NCBI GenBank assembly: GCA_015679245.1
Contig: CP064953.1
Coordinates: forward strand, 1,736,001-1,800,000
From: Actinomycetaceae bacterium zg-1166
GTDB taxonomy: Bacteria > Actinomycetota > Actinomycetes > Actinomycetales > Actinomycetaceae
Direction: 5' to 3'
DNA: 64,000 nucleotides
The first letter of the stretch is position 1. Every line of letters begins with the position of its first letter. Below, one piece after another: positions 35,540 through 45,430 of the stretch. Under the pieces are notes generated by a model. The model worked only from the letters and a program-made list of their open reading frames with translations. It did not search any database and was not told where the DNA came from. A program made the position numbers and the translations under genes.

Positions 35540-36352
35540 TTATGTGGTCAGGAGTTCCCTCGCCTTGGACATACGCGCAGCAAGGGAGGCATCGATAACA
35601 TCTTCCCCCACTCGGATCCGCATTCCGCCCAATAAGCTGGGGTCGAGGGAGACATGCACCGATACGGGTTTCCCGTAGCGTTGGGAAAGGATCGTCGTGA
35701 GCCTCTCGCGTTGAGCCGGGGAAAGCTCACTCGCACTGCGCACCGCAGCGACAAGATGGTGGCTGCGCTCGGCAGCCCGATCGACGTAGCGGAAAAGGGA
35801 CGCAGTGATCGCAGGATTTGGTGCTTTCTCCACAGCTCGCGACACGAGTTCGAGAGTTTCAGACCCGCAGTGCGCAAAAACCTTGCGCACAAGAGCACGA
35901 CGAGATTCGAGTGGATATGTGCGGTCAGCAAGTACTGTGCGTAGTTCGCGGTGGCGAGCTAAAAGCCTCGCACAACGGTAGAGCTCTCCCTCAACGGTAT
36001 CGAGGCGTCTTGCACGCTCAGCATTGATGAGTATGCCCTGAGCTCCCAGCTCTTCAAGTGCCTCGACCACATCAGCTTCATTCGACCACTTAGCCCGAGC
36101 CACCCCTTCCAGTACAGTGAGCACCTGGGGTTCAACTTTCCCTTCAAAGAGGGCGCGAACCAAGGCGATGCGATGCTCCCCGCTGCGTGCGGGATCCGTA
36201 AATCCACGGCGCACCGCTCGCTCGTCGGAAAGAAAATCCGCAGCCTCGAAGAGGGAACGCGAGAGCGCGACAAGGGAACCAGGAACGTGCCCCAGGGCAT
36301 CTTCCCAGTGAGTGCGCAGATTTGCGAGAGCCACCTGACTGCTAGAGCGCAT
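35540..36352 (-). CDS. atpH: ATP synthase delta subunit, 270 aa
   Basis: Peripheral-stalk cap that joins the F1 head to the b subunits. Actinobacterial form of about 270 residues, longer than the 180 of other bacteria because of an N-terminal extension. The C-terminal half is the recognisable OSCP part (TYPLESRRALVRKVF, SVHVSLDPSLLGGMRIRVGEDVIDASLAARM). I start at the ATG at 36352, after AAGGAG. The frame open to 36481 lies inside atpF. The first 11 bases overlap the end of atpF. Confidence 0.94.
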   Translation of the reverse strand: MRSSSQVALANLRTHWEDALGHVPGSLVALSRSLFEAADFLSDERAVRRGFTDPARSGEHRIALVRALFEGKVEPQVLTVLEGVARAKWSNEADVVEALEELGAQGILINAERARRLDTVEGELYRCARLLARHRELRTVLADRTYPLESRRALVRKVFAHCGSETLELVSRAVEKAPNPAITASLFRYVDRAAERSHHLVAAVRSASELSPAQRERLTTILSQRYGKPVSVHVSLDPSLLGGMRIRVGEDVIDASLAARMSKARELLTT

Positions 36353-36881
36353 CTGCACTCCTTGTGGTAGCTCCCGTGTTCTCAAGCTCCTCAAGGAAGT
36401 TATCCACAACGCCCGCAGAAACCCGAGGATCGAGAGTCTGTTCTCCCACAATCCTTGCAGCCAGTTTCGTGGCCAACTCACCTACGTCCGCACGTAGGGT
36501 GTGGCGAGCCTGGCGCACTTCCACCTCGATCTTGTCCTGAGCTGCCTGCGTGATCCGATCAGCCTCAAGCGAAGCCTTCTTCGCTGCCGTGGCGACGATG
36601 TCGGTGGCATTGATTTGGGCTTGCTCACGGATCCGCGTGGCATCGCGCCGAGCATCGTCGATCTGCTTGGCGAGCTCAGCTCGTTCAATTTCGATCTCCT
36701 CATGCGCGCGTGCCGCAGCATTGAGCCCTTCGTCGATCTTCTGGGTACGCTCGTCAAGTGTGGCAATGAAGGTGGGCCAAGCAAACTTGTAGACCACGAT
36801 CGCCACGATGACGAAGGAAACCGTTCCCCAGATTAGATCCGGCAGGGCCGGAAATAGGAGGGAATGTTCTTCGGCCAGCAT
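36342..36881 (-). CDS. atpF: ATP synthase b subunit, 179 aa
   Basis: Peripheral stalk of Fo. One N-terminal membrane helix (LIWGTVSFVIVAIVVYKFAW) is followed by a long charged coiled coil (FIATLDERTQKIDEGLN to IKVEVRQARHTL-type sequence) that reaches up to the F1 head. Only one b gene is present, so it forms a homodimer. It starts one base after the atpE stop and overlaps atpH. Confidence 0.96.
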   Translation of the reverse strand: MLAEEHSLLFPALPDLIWGTVSFVIVAIVVYKFAWPTFIATLDERTQKIDEGLNAAARAHEEIEIERAELAKQIDDARRDATRIREQAQINATDIVATAAKKASLEADRITQAAQDKIEVEVRQARHTLRADVGELATKLAARIVGEQTLDPRVSAGVVDNFLEELENTGATTRSADAL

Positions 36882-36882
36882 G

Positions 36883-37125
<243 letters not shown>

Positions 37126-37938
37126 TCAGTGTTCCTCAATCGACAGCGAAATGTAGGCCGCCGTGAGAAGAGCGAAGATATAGGCCTGCAGGCAGGCCAC
37201 GAAACCTTCAAAGACTGTGAAAATGATTCCTCCGAGCAGAGTTGCTGTGCCCAGAGCAATTCCCATTGGTCCACCCATCGAGAAGTAGAGTGCGTTCGTT
37301 CCGAGGAAGCACAAAACCAAGAGGAAGTGGCCAGCAACGAGGTTAGCGAGGAGTCGGATCGCCAAAGTTATCGGGCGAAGCACGAAATTCGAGAGCAGCT
37401 CGATGGGGGTCATGAGCAGGTAGATCAGCCACGGAACCCCAGAGGGAAAGAGCTGTGATTTGAAGAATCCTCCAACCCCGTGCGCACGAATTCCCGCCGC
37501 AATGAAAGTGACATAGGCGGCAAGGGCGTAAACAAGGGGCATACCGATCACGGAAGTGCCAGCAATTTGGAGTCCAGGGATAATTCCTGTGATGTTCATA
37601 AAGAGAACACCCAGGAAGATCGTGGCAATCATCGGCTGGTAGGGCTTGGCTTTGGGGCCAATGAGTTCCTCACCAATCTGCACCTTAGAGAAGTCGAGAA
37701 GCATCTCTACAGCATTCTGCGCTCGCCCAGGAATGAGCTTCGCACGGCGCGAATATACGAGGAGGAGGATGCTCAGAACGAGAACTGCAAGAAGACGAAT
37801 GAGGATGACACGATTGATCTCAAAGGGCGTTCCAGCAAAGAGAATCGGGGCAGGGAAAAGCTCATCCACAGTAGGAGGAGTAAATCCGTCTCCCGACGAC
37901 ATGCCCGCAGTCAAGCCAGCGAGAGTGTTCATCGACAC
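37126..37938 (-). CDS. atpB: ATP synthase a subunit, 270 aa
   Basis: Stator subunit of Fo with the proton half-channels, five to six membrane helices. The essential Arg is in LRPITLAIRLLANLVAGH. VFEGFVACLQAYIFALLTAAYI is the conserved last helix. The first codon is probably the GTG at 37938, which follows GGAGG at good spacing; an ATG two codons on (37932) is possible. First structural gene of the operon, and the partner atpI-like domain is encoded upstream, fused to WecA. Confidence 0.96.
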   Translation of the reverse strand: MSMNTLAGLTAGMSSGDGFTPPTVDELFPAPILFAGTPFEINRVILIRLLAVLVLSILLLVYSRRAKLIPGRAQNAVEMLLDFSKVQIGEELIGPKAKPYQPMIATIFLGVLFMNITGIIPGLQIAGTSVIGMPLVYALAAYVTFIAAGIRAHGVGGFFKSQLFPSGVPWLIYLLMTPIELLSNFVLRPITLAIRLLANLVAGHFLLVLCFLGTNALYFSMGGPMGIALGTATLLGGIIFTVFEGFVACLQAYIFALLTAAYISLSIEEH

Positions 37939-38138
37939 GCCGATTCCTCCGAACGTCGAAGCGGATCCCCCTTGAAGGAGCCATTACCTTCAAGGCACGA
38001 GTTAGATCATACAGAGAAAACTGCCCCAAAGCGTAACGGAAAGGAAAATTCCCCACACATTCCACAATCTAGGACGTTTGACCTATTTCTTTTACGACGA
38101 TATCTTCGCCTCGCACTCATCCGAGCATGTATGTGTGC

Positions 38139-39782
38139 CTACTCGACTTTCTCTTCATCCTCCTCTGGATAGGCCTCACGATAACGGGAAACGAACGGGT
38201 CGTGCGGCGTTCCTCGAAGGATGAGGAAACTTGCGAGAACGAGGTACGTGACAAGATCCAGAGCTACCGCGAAAGTGAAGGCAATCATGTTGAGCCAAGG
38301 CCGAGCAAACTCTCCCACAGCGAGGAGAACACAGGCACTAAGGACGTAAGACCCAATATAGATGAAAGCCGCACCCAACGGAGAGCTAGAGCGAAGCCTT
38401 GCACTCAAGAGCGCCGTCCCTGCGCCAAAAGACACAACAACAAGTGAGGCTGCAACAATCCCCAGGCTCGTAGGAACGTCACACCATAGCCAGACAACAC
38501 AAGCACAGAGGATCCCACCCCCTCCCAACACAAGAGCGGTGAGTCGAGCAACCTGGGCGAGGCGAGCAGGAGCGTCTTCGTCAACAAGAGGAGGGAGAAC
38601 CTCCTGTTTCACCGATAAAGATTCCTTCGCCTCACCTGAGGACTCATCTTTCATGAAGAAGCTCCCTCCAGAGCACAGTGGCGGGCTGGGCGCACAGGAG
38701 CAGCCCCCCAGCTCTCTGCGGGTGAGGAGCACTCCGAGAACAGCAGTCAGGGCGGAGATCATCACCACCACAGCATTGTGGAAAATCACAAAGGCCACGC
38801 AGGAGAATGAGGCAATCCCTGCCCACATATAGAGGATCAGCACTGCCCCAGAATGGGAATGCCCACGTCGGAGAAGGCGATGGTGGAGATGACCCGCATC
38901 TGCATGGAAGGGGGACTGGCCACGGGCGAGACGGCGCACCACAGCCCACATAAAGTCAATGAGCGGGAGAAGAATCACGGCGGCGGGAACAAGAAGAGGC
39001 ATGATAGCCGGAAGAGAATACCCCACCGACGTGTTCGACGGATCAATCTGACCCGTCACTAAAATACCTGCCCCGGCGATAACCACACCGAGCATAAGGG
39101 CACCCGAATCTCCCATAAAAATGCGAGCCGGATGAAAGTTATGCGGCAAGAAACCCGCACACACTCCCACAAGTGTCGCGACCACAGCACAGGACACCGA
39201 AGAATAGTCCCCCGGCGAAACATTCCGAGTGAGGTAATAGGAGTAAGCAAAAAAGGCTAACGCTGCGATTCCCACAATCCCCGCTGCAAGGCCATCGAGC
39301 CCATCCACGAAGTTCACCGCATTAACAACAGTCACCACAATCATGATTGTGACGAAAAGCGTGAGGCGTGAAGATCCCACCGTCAACCCCATGAAAGGAA
39401 GGCTGAGCAGCGTTACTCCTTGCCAGGCCATCACCCCTGCCGCAAGTATCTCACCCGCGAGCTTGGCATACCAGACGAGTTCCCAGATATCGTCGATAAT
39501 CCCCACGAGGCACATCAGCCCCGCGCCGATAAGTACACCCCACGCCCCCGAACCTGACCCGAGGACGCGCGTGAGGTAAGGAATCTGTGAAGCTATAGCG
39601 AAGGTGGCACACATACCTCCAAACATCGCAAGCCCACCCAGACGAGGAATCGGCGTGGTGTGAACATCGCGAGCACGCACCTGCGTGATTGCACCCACCG
39701 TAATAGCAAGACGACGCACCACAGGGACAAGAAGGAAGGTGATCGCCGCCGCAATCACCATCATGAGGAGATAGACGCGCAC
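38139..39782 (-). CDS. WecA-type phosphosugar transferase fused to an AtpI-like domain, 547 aa
   Basis: Residues 1-365 are a polyprenyl-phosphate GlcNAc/sugar 1-phosphate transferase (MraY/WecA family, about 10 membrane helices) that starts a cell-wall polymer. Motifs: DVHTTPIPRLGG, GIIDDIWEL, NFVDGLDGLAAG, ARIFMGDSGALMLG and HADAGHLHHRLL. Residues about 405-530 form four more helices resembling AtpI, the ATP synthase assembly protein that is normally a separate gene at this spot. No stop separates them. An internal ATG (residue 377, 38654) has GGAGGGAG nine bases upstream, so the AtpI part may also be made alone. The AtpI label rests on position and topology. Confidence 0.85.
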   Translation of the reverse strand: MRVYLLMMVIAAAITFLLVPVVRRLAITVGAITQVRARDVHTTPIPRLGGLAMFGGMCATFAIASQIPYLTRVLGSGSGAWGVLIGAGLMCLVGIIDDIWELVWYAKLAGEILAAGVMAWQGVTLLSLPFMGLTVGSSRLTLFVTIMIVVTVVNAVNFVDGLDGLAAGIVGIAALAFFAYSYYLTRNVSPGDYSSVSCAVVATLVGVCAGFLPHNFHPARIFMGDSGALMLGVVIAGAGILVTGQIDPSNTSVGYSLPAIMPLLVPAAVILLPLIDFMWAVVRRLARGQSPFHADAGHLHHRLLRRGHSHSGAVLILYMWAGIASFSCVAFVIFHNAVVVMISALTAVLGVLLTRRELGGCSCAPSPPLCSGGSFFMKDESSGEAKESLSVKQEVLPPLVDEDAPARLAQVARLTALVLGGGGILCACVVWLWCDVPTSLGIVAASLVVVSFGAGTALLSARLRSSSPLGAAFIYIGSYVLSACVLLAVGEFARPWLNMIAFTFAVALDLVTYLVLASFLILRGTPHDPFVSRYREAYPEEDEEKVE

Positions 39783-39793
39783 GCGAGATTCCT

Positions 39794-40438
39794 CTACTCT
39801 CCACGCTCGGCTCTCGCCACAGCTAGCACATCCTCGCCAGGGATGGCTCCTTGGCGAACGATCGTGAGTTGGCTGCCTTTTCCATCAACAACAAGGATTG
39901 TGGAAGGTTCACCTCCGCCACATTCACCAGCATCGAGATAGAGCGCCACTTTTTCACCAAGCTGAGCCTGCGCTTTTTGGACACTCACGGCAGGCGGCTC
40001 GCCGGTGAGATTCGCACTCGAAACGGCGAGAGGACCAACCGTGCGCAGAAGTTCGAGGGTGAAAGGATCGTCGGGCATCCGCAAAGCGACCGTCCCATTG
40101 GTTTCTCCCAAATCCCAACCTAAGTGTTCCCTCGCGGGCAAGACGAGCGTGAGAGCGCCAGGCCAGAAAGCCTCCATGAGACGAGAGGCAACACGAGGAA
40201 TCTGTGCAGCAATTGATTCGGCTTGTTCAATAGAGGCGACGAGAACCGGAGAAGGCTTATCGCGCCCGCGACCTTTGGCGGTGAGAAGGCGATCCACCGC
40301 TGCCTTACTCAGCGGATTAGCACCTAACCCATAGACAGTATCTGTGGGGAGAACAAGGAGCGAGCCGTCAGCCACAACCTCTGCGCCGCGTACAAGAGCA
40401 CGCCGAGGTTCTGTACGGCAGTTGATGATCTCGCTCAT
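39794..40438 (-). CDS. tsaC: L-threonylcarbamoyladenylate synthase (Sua5/YwlC/TsaC family), 214 aa
   Basis: Makes threonylcarbamoyl-AMP from Thr, bicarbonate and ATP for the t6A37 modification of ANN-decoding tRNAs. The KRSxN-like pattern and fold signs are visible: LVLPTDTVYGLGANPLSKAAVDRLL, KGRGRDKPSPVLVAS, FWPGALTLVLPA, GTVALRMPDDPFTLELL, GPLAVSSANLTGEPP. Domain 1 only, so it is the short TsaC/YrdC form with a small C-terminal tail. The start at 40438 follows AGAAGG. The frame open to 40477 is less likely. Between prmC and the WecA fusion, as usual in actinobacteria. Confidence 0.93.
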   Translation of the reverse strand: MSEIINCRTEPRRALVRGAEVVADGSLLVLPTDTVYGLGANPLSKAAVDRLLTAKGRGRDKPSPVLVASIEQAESIAAQIPRVASRLMEAFWPGALTLVLPAREHLGWDLGETNGTVALRMPDDPFTLELLRTVGPLAVSSANLTGEPPAVSVQKAQAQLGEKVALYLDAGECGGGEPSTILVVDGKGSQLTIVRQGAIPGEDVLAVARAERGE

Positions 40439-40501
40439 GAATCCTTCTCTCTCCACCTTCAGCGTAGATGTTGACACCTAGGGATGAGAAACGAGTGTGG
40501 C

Positions 40502-41443
40502 TCACGGCCACCTCGCCTGGAGAAAACGTTCCCTCCCAGTGAGGTCGCACCCCGTACTTACCTGATCGTAACCTGCCGCCCGCGCCACTTCACGTAGTTC
40601 ACGCGCCTGGCTCGGGGCATGTTCCATGATGAGGATACCGCCGGGAACTAGCATAGTGCGCGCCCGAGCAAGAAGAGCACGAGGAAAGTCAAGACCATCG
40701 TCTCCCCCACCCCAGAGTGCGATCGCTGGGTCTGCTTGCACCTCCGGGGAATGCTCCGTTCCCGCAGGTACATAGGGAGGATTTGAGACGACGATATCCA
40801 CAGGTTGAGCCGGAAGCCAGGTGAGAGCATCCTCCTGGATAAGAGTGACACGGTCACCGTAGGCGTGATTATTCTCCACAGCCAAAGCAAAGGCCTGCGG
40901 AGAAATCTCCACAGCACTCACCCGAGCCGTAGGAACCTCTGTGGCAATCGCGAGGGCAATCGCACCGCTTCCAGTACACATATCCACAACGCGAATCCCA
41001 CGCTGGTTACTGGAAAAAGAGCCTGCTGCTCGCGCTGCACGAATTGCAGCCTCCGCAACCATCTCTGTCTCTGGACGCACAATGAAACAGCCAGGGCGCG
41101 AGACGAGTTCGAGATAACGGAAGTACATTCGCCCCGTCAAATGTTGGAGTGGGATGCGCGCAGCGCGCCGAGCTATGAGGTGTTCAAAGCGCAGACACTG
41201 CTCCTTCGTCGGCACACATTCGAGGAAGCGCGATTCTCCAGCGACATTTTCGGCCAGCTCACGCGCGTCCACACACGGGCTAGGAACCCCCGCCTCAGCG
41301 AGGCGATCTGCGCTTTCACGCACGAGTTCCCCCCACGTGGGTTCACTTATCCGCGTGGGTTCAGTTACCTGATCCTTCTGGCTCTGAGCGGGTGTTGGAT
41401 TTCCACATTCGTGAGAAACAGAGCCATGTGAGTGCGCACTCAC
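40502..41443 (-). CDS. prmC: Release factor glutamine methyltransferase PrmC, 313 aa
   Basis: N5-methylates the Gln of the GGQ motif in release factors. An N-terminal helical substrate-binding domain (residues about 35-110) is followed by a Rossmann methyltransferase: [16 protein letters not shown] (SAM), [10 protein letters not shown] (acidic loop) and VVSNPPYVP (the NPPY motif that holds the target Gln). The probable start is GTG at 41443, which overlaps the prfA stop by four bases (GTGA). The first 30 residues look unstructured, so a later start is possible. It directly follows prfA, its substrate gene. Confidence 0.94.
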   Translation of the reverse strand: MSAHSHGSVSHECGNPTPAQSQKDQVTEPTRISEPTWGELVRESADRLAEAGVPSPCVDARELAENVAGESRFLECVPTKEQCLRFEHLIARRAARIPLQHLTGRMYFRYLELVSRPGCFIVRPETEMVAEAAIRAARAAGSFSSNQRGIRVVDMCTGSGAIALAIATEVPTARVSAVEISPQAFALAVENNHAYGDRVTLIQEDALTWLPAQPVDIVVSNPPYVPAGTEHSPEVQADPAIALWGGGDDGLDFPRALLARARTMLVPGGILIMEHAPSQARELREVARAAGYDQVSTGCDLTGRERFLQARWP

Positions 41444-42540
41444 TCCTCAGCACTCGCCAAGCGTTCGGTCTCATCCATCTGACGAGCTGAATCAATAAGC
41501 GGTTCCAAATTCCCTGCGAGTACGTGATCAAGGTTGTACGCCTTATAGCCTGTACGGTGATCGGAAATGCGATTCTCCGGGAAGTTGTAGGTACGGATCC
41601 GTTCAGAGCGATCTACTGTACGCACCTGGGAGCGGCGTAGAGCCGCATTTTCTTCAGCTTGTTGATCCAGCTGGAGCTGGCGCAGGCGCGAGCGCAACAC
41701 TCTCATAGCTGCTTCACGGTTCTTAATTTGAGATTTTTCATCTTGAATGGCGACAACAAGCCCGGTGGGAAGGTGCGTGATACGCACAGCCGAATCGGTG
41801 GTATTTACTGACTGCCCGCCAGGCCCACTTGAACGGTAAACGTCGATGCGTAGGTCAGCATCGTTAATCTCAACCTCACCAGGATCGTCTACCTCCGCAA
41901 AGACAAGGACACCGGCAGCCGAGGTATGGATACGCCCCTGCGATTCTGTAACAGGCACACGCTGGACACGATGTACTCCAGCCTCGTATTTGAGGTGAGC
42001 CCACACCCCATCGGCAGGATCTTCTGGAGTTGAGCGCGTGCGCACCGCAAGTTGAATGTCCTTGTATCCGCCCAGCTCGGTAGGTGTGGCTGAAAGTATT
42101 TGAACCTGCCAGCCTTTGCTTTCGGCGTAACGTTCGTACATGCGTTCAAGGTCAGCAGCAAAAAGGGCAGATTCCTCCCCGCCTTCCCCAGCCTTTACTT
42201 CAACAATCGCGTCTCGGGCATCGTCGGGATCTCGCGGGATAAGAACTTCCTTAAGTTTCTCCGACAACTCTGCGAACGATTCCTCAAGGTCAGGAAGTTC
42301 AGACTTAAAGAGTTCAGCATCCTCGCCACCAGCAGCGACGATCTCGCGTACTTCTTCGAGATCCTCCTTCGCCTGGAGATAAGGGCGATAGACGCGCACC
42401 ACGCGCCCAAGTTCGGCGTAGCGCCGCCCGAGGGAACGCATCTTCTGCGCAGAGGAGAGAACGGCAGGGCTTGCCATTTCTACCTCAATACGCTCGTATT
42501 CAGCCAGCATTGATGCTGCCACATCGCTCTGGTTATTCAC
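41440..42540 (-). CDS. prfA: Peptide chain release factor 1, 366 aa
   Basis: Recognises UAA and UAG stop codons. The codon-reading motif PVT is in [15 protein letters not shown] (PAT in E. coli, PVT in actinobacteria). The catalytic GGQ is in [21 protein letters not shown] choose the GTG at 42540 ([19 protein letters not shown]), after AGGAAAG. The longer frame to 42615 has an atypical N-terminus. Cotranscribed with prmC. Confidence 0.95.
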   Translation of the reverse strand: MNNQSDVAASMLAEYERIEVEMASPAVLSSAQKMRSLGRRYAELGRVVRVYRPYLQAKEDLEEVREIVAAGGEDAELFKSELPDLEESFAELSEKLKEVLIPRDPDDARDAIVEVKAGEGGEESALFAADLERMYERYAESKGWQVQILSATPTELGGYKDIQLAVRTRSTPEDPADGVWAHLKYEAGVHRVQRVPVTESQGRIHTSAAGVLVFAEVDDPGEVEINDADLRIDVYRSSGPGGQSVNTTDSAVRITHLPTGLVVAIQDEKSQIKNREAAMRVLRSRLRQLQLDQQAEENAALRRSQVRTVDRSERIRTYNFPENRISDHRTGYKAYNLDHVLAGNLEPLIDSARQMDETERLASAEE

Positions 42541-42661
42541 TCTTTCCTCGTTGTTTCCTCGGTACGTATGCGTGTGCACCTCATGGCAAAGAGAGGGATG
42601 CGGCCACAGCCCCACCCTAGGGGTACACGAGCTTTATTACTCTCCCTACCCCTTTATGCCA

Positions 42662-42691
42662 GACGCCGACACAGAATCCTGTGTCGGCGTC
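42662..42691 (-). terminator. Perfect 13-bp hairpin after rpmE
   Basis: GACGCCGACACAG (42662-42674) pairs with 42679-42691 around a 4-base loop, 17 bases past the rpmE stop. Only AT-rich sequence without a U run follows on the minus strand. Probably the end of the rpmE transcript, or a processing point before prfA. Confidence 0.75.
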
Positions 42692-42707
42692 ATGAAGCTA
42701 TGAAGAA

Positions 42708-42920
42708 CTACTTCGTACGCTTGCCGTAGCGAGCCTCGAAGCGCGCCACACGGCCACCGGTGTCGAGAATCTTCTGCTTACCCGTGTAGAAGGGGTGGCA
42801 CGCATTGCATACGTCCACACGCAGGTGATCGCCAGCAATCGTGGAACGAGTCTCAAACTCGTTGCCGCAGGTGCAGGTGACGCTGATGGCGTGGTAATCG
42901 GGGTGGATACCCTGCTTCAT
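42708..42920 (-). CDS. rpmE: 50S ribosomal protein L31, 70 aa
   Basis: Zinc-binding form of L31: [22 protein letters not shown], then [34 protein letters not shown]. The four Cys (CTC and CNAC) make the zinc ribbon, so this is the C+ type that is replaced by a Cys-free paralogue under zinc starvation. AAGGAG precedes the ATG at 42920. The frame open to 43079 is leader. Between rho and prfA, the standard actinobacterial order. Confidence 0.97.
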   Translation of the reverse strand: MKQGIHPDYHAISVTCTCGNEFETRSTIAGDHLRVDVCNACHPFYTGKQKILDTGGRVARFEARYGKRTK

Positions 42921-43127
42921 GGTTTCTCCTTGGGAATCGTTGGTGCTCCGGGTCCGAATCGCAGGTGCCGCGCACTGACGCAGCGTGCCCTGCCACACCC
43001 ACATAAGGCGAACGTAGCAGCGAAGCGGTGAACCGGAAGCCGACGTGACATTATCGCACGAGAGGATGCCTACGCGCACGCGAACGTGAGAAAGGCGACG
43101 AGAGTGCGAGAATTTCGTCTACCTCTC

Positions 43128-45077
43128 TCACTGCTGCATCTGACGAAGAATCGAGACAAGGAACTCGGCGTTCGATTCCGTCTTACGCATACGACCCAAA
43201 AGGAAATCCGCAGCTTCAGGTACATCAAGAGTGCCCAGTGCCCGGCGCAGTTGCCAGATCACCTTGAGTTCATCCTTCGTGAAGAGCATCTCCTCGCGGC
43301 GCGTGCCCGAAGCATTCACGTCGATAGCCGGGAAGAGGCGACGATCAGCAAGCTGACGCGAAAGGCGAAGCTCCATGTTGCCAGTTCCCTTAAATTCCTC
43401 GAAAATCACTTCGTCCATCTTCGAGCCTGTCTCGACAAGAGCCGAGGCAATAATCGTGAGCGAACCGCCATGTTCGATGTTGCGGGCAGCACCAAAGAAC
43501 TTCTTGGGCGGGTAAAGCGCCGCCGCGTCCACACCACCTGAAAGGATTCGCCCAGAAGCTGGAGCAGCAAGGTTGTAGGCGCGCGAAAGTCGCGTGAGCG
43601 AATCGAGAAGCACCACAACATCCTGGCCGAGTTCAACCAAACGTTTGGCGCGCTCAATTGCAAGCTCGGCAACGATCGTGTGATCCGAGGCGGGACGGTC
43701 GAAAGTTGAGGCAATAACCTCACCCTTAACCAGGCGTTTCATATCAGTCACTTCTTCGGGGCGCTCATCAACTAGCACCACCATGAGGTGAACCTGCGGG
43801 TAGTTATTCGCAATCGCCATAGCGATCTGCTGCATCACCATCGTCTTTCCAGCCTTAGGCGGAGAGACGATGAGGCCACGCTGACCCTTACCAATCGGGG
43901 CAACGAGATCAATAGCGCGAGCCGTCAGAGCCTTCGCACCCGTCTCTAGGCGCAGAGTCTCCTGCGGGTAGAGAGGAGTGAGTTTCTGGAACTCGGGACG
44001 CTGAGCTGAACGCTCCGGTTCGAGAGAGTTGATCGTATCAATCTGTACGAGAGAATTGAGCTTCTGGTGATTGAACTTGCGATGCTGGTTACGCCCACGC
44101 GCACCCTCAAATTCACCACGTTGGCGCACGGCACCCACAATCGCATCACCACGACGAAGCCCATACTGTTTCACCATCTGCATCGCAACAGAAGCGTCAT
44201 TCACGCCGGGAAGGTAGCCGCCTGTGCGCAGGAAAGCCTGATTTCCTTCGAAATCAAGGATTCCAGCCACGGGAATAAGAACATCATCCTCAGAACGCGA
44301 TTCGTTCTCCTCGCCACGGCGAGGTTCGGTGCGAGTGTCCTGGAAGTTATCGCGCCGACCACGCTCACGCCGTGGGCGACGGCGATTCGTAGAATCTTCG
44401 TCTGCATTGACCTTACGCTGCTCAGCGGCAGCGCTAATAGCCTCAAGAGCGGCGCGTTTATCTTCTTCGCTCATCTGATTCTCAGGGCGACGATCCCTCG
44501 GGCGACGATCCCGGCGTGCCACCTCCACACGCGGACGGCGTGAGCGTTCGGATTTCTCCGACTCATCATCAGATTTTTCGGGAAGAACGATGTCATCGAT
44601 GGAGCGGGGACGGCTTGAACGCAGAGGGTGCGAGGGGCGCTGAGGCAAATCCTCAAGGATATTCGCAGTTGCATCGGCGAGATTGTCAGAGCCAGAAGAG
44701 TTTCTTGCGCGCCTGGCCGCAGCAGCACGTTGAGCTGCACGTTCGGCGCGAGCAGCAGCAAAGGATGCGGCAACCTGGCCAGGTGCAGGAGTTTCGTCGT
44801 TTACAGAAGAATTCTCTGATGCAGTTCCTGGCACCGACGCGGCAGAAGCCCTTCTCTCGGTAGCGGCAGCAAAGCTCACGGGTGCCGACGCATCTTCGAG
44901 TACGGCAGCCCTGCGCGGGCGACCCGGTTTACTGGGGCCGCGAACAGCTCGGATCTGAGCCACAAGATCGGCCTTGCGGGCCTTGGGATCAACCTCAATC
45001 CCCAAGGACTGTGCTAGTTCCTTGAGTTCAGGCAGGCGCATTGTGGAAATTGCGCCGCTCGTGCGGGTTTCACTCAC
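43128..45077 (-). CDS. rho: Transcription termination factor Rho, 649 aa
   Basis: Hexameric RNA helicase that ends transcription. A SAP-like N-terminal domain ([26 protein letters not shown]) precedes a long Arg/Glu-rich insertion (about residues 80-270) that is typical of high-GC Gram-positives. Then come a cold-shock-like RNA-binding domain ([20 protein letters not shown]) and the ATPase core with Walker [16 protein letters not shown], Walker [17 protein letters not shown] and the R-loop [17 protein letters not shown]. The start is the GTG at 45077 after GAGGAAGG. The 350-base region upstream separates it from thrB. Confidence 0.96.
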   Translation of the reverse strand: MSETRTSGAISTMRLPELKELAQSLGIEVDPKARKADLVAQIRAVRGPSKPGRPRRAAVLEDASAPVSFAAATERRASAASVPGTASENSSVNDETPAPGQVAASFAAARAERAAQRAAAARRARNSSGSDNLADATANILEDLPQRPSHPLRSSRPRSIDDIVLPEKSDDESEKSERSRRPRVEVARRDRRPRDRRPENQMSEEDKRAALEAISAAAEQRKVNADEDSTNRRRPRRERGRRDNFQDTRTEPRRGEENESRSEDDVLIPVAGILDFEGNQAFLRTGGYLPGVNDASVAMQMVKQYGLRRGDAIVGAVRQRGEFEGARGRNQHRKFNHQKLNSLVQIDTINSLEPERSAQRPEFQKLTPLYPQETLRLETGAKALTARAIDLVAPIGKGQRGLIVSPPKAGKTMVMQQIAMAIANNYPQVHLMVVLVDERPEEVTDMKRLVKGEVIASTFDRPASDHTIVAELAIERAKRLVELGQDVVVLLDSLTRLSRAYNLAAPASGRILSGGVDAAALYPPKKFFGAARNIEHGGSLTIIASALVETGSKMDEVIFEEFKGTGNMELRLSRQLADRRLFPAIDVNASGTRREEMLFTKDELKVIWQLRRALGTLDVPEAADFLLGRMRKTESNAEFLVSILRQMQQ

Positions 45078-45430
45078 GAGGTTCCTTCCTCGGAAAGCCA
45101 TCGGCTTTACCTGGGGTTCGTCGCACATCTGAGGCGACAGCATTGTTTTGATAGGGAATACCTGCAGGGGCGTGTTCTCACATTCTCATAACCTCGCAAA
45201 CGCGAGTGAGAAGGGGGATACAAATGCCTCGATCTGAGAGCCGAACTTCTTCCCTTAAGGTGCGAAGCCTCTCACGCAGGCAGAAAACCGGATTCGGGAG
45301 GAACCCGTTCTACCGGACGTGTCGATCCTAGCAGGATTTGTGCCTGCGTGCACAAAAGCGTGCCTCACAGCTCCGACCCGAGAAAACCCAACAGGCTTCT
45401 CCGCCACCTACACGCGCATCATGCCCGCAG
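45078..45430. other. Leader/intergenic region between thrB and rho
   Basis: No gene seen. A weak hairpin (GCAGG 45330-45334 with CCTGC 45342-45346) lies about 90 bases past the thrB stop and may end that operon. TAGGAT (minus strand, 45332-45327) is a possible -10 box for rho. The long leader would allow autoregulation, but no specific signal is visible. Confidence 0.4.
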
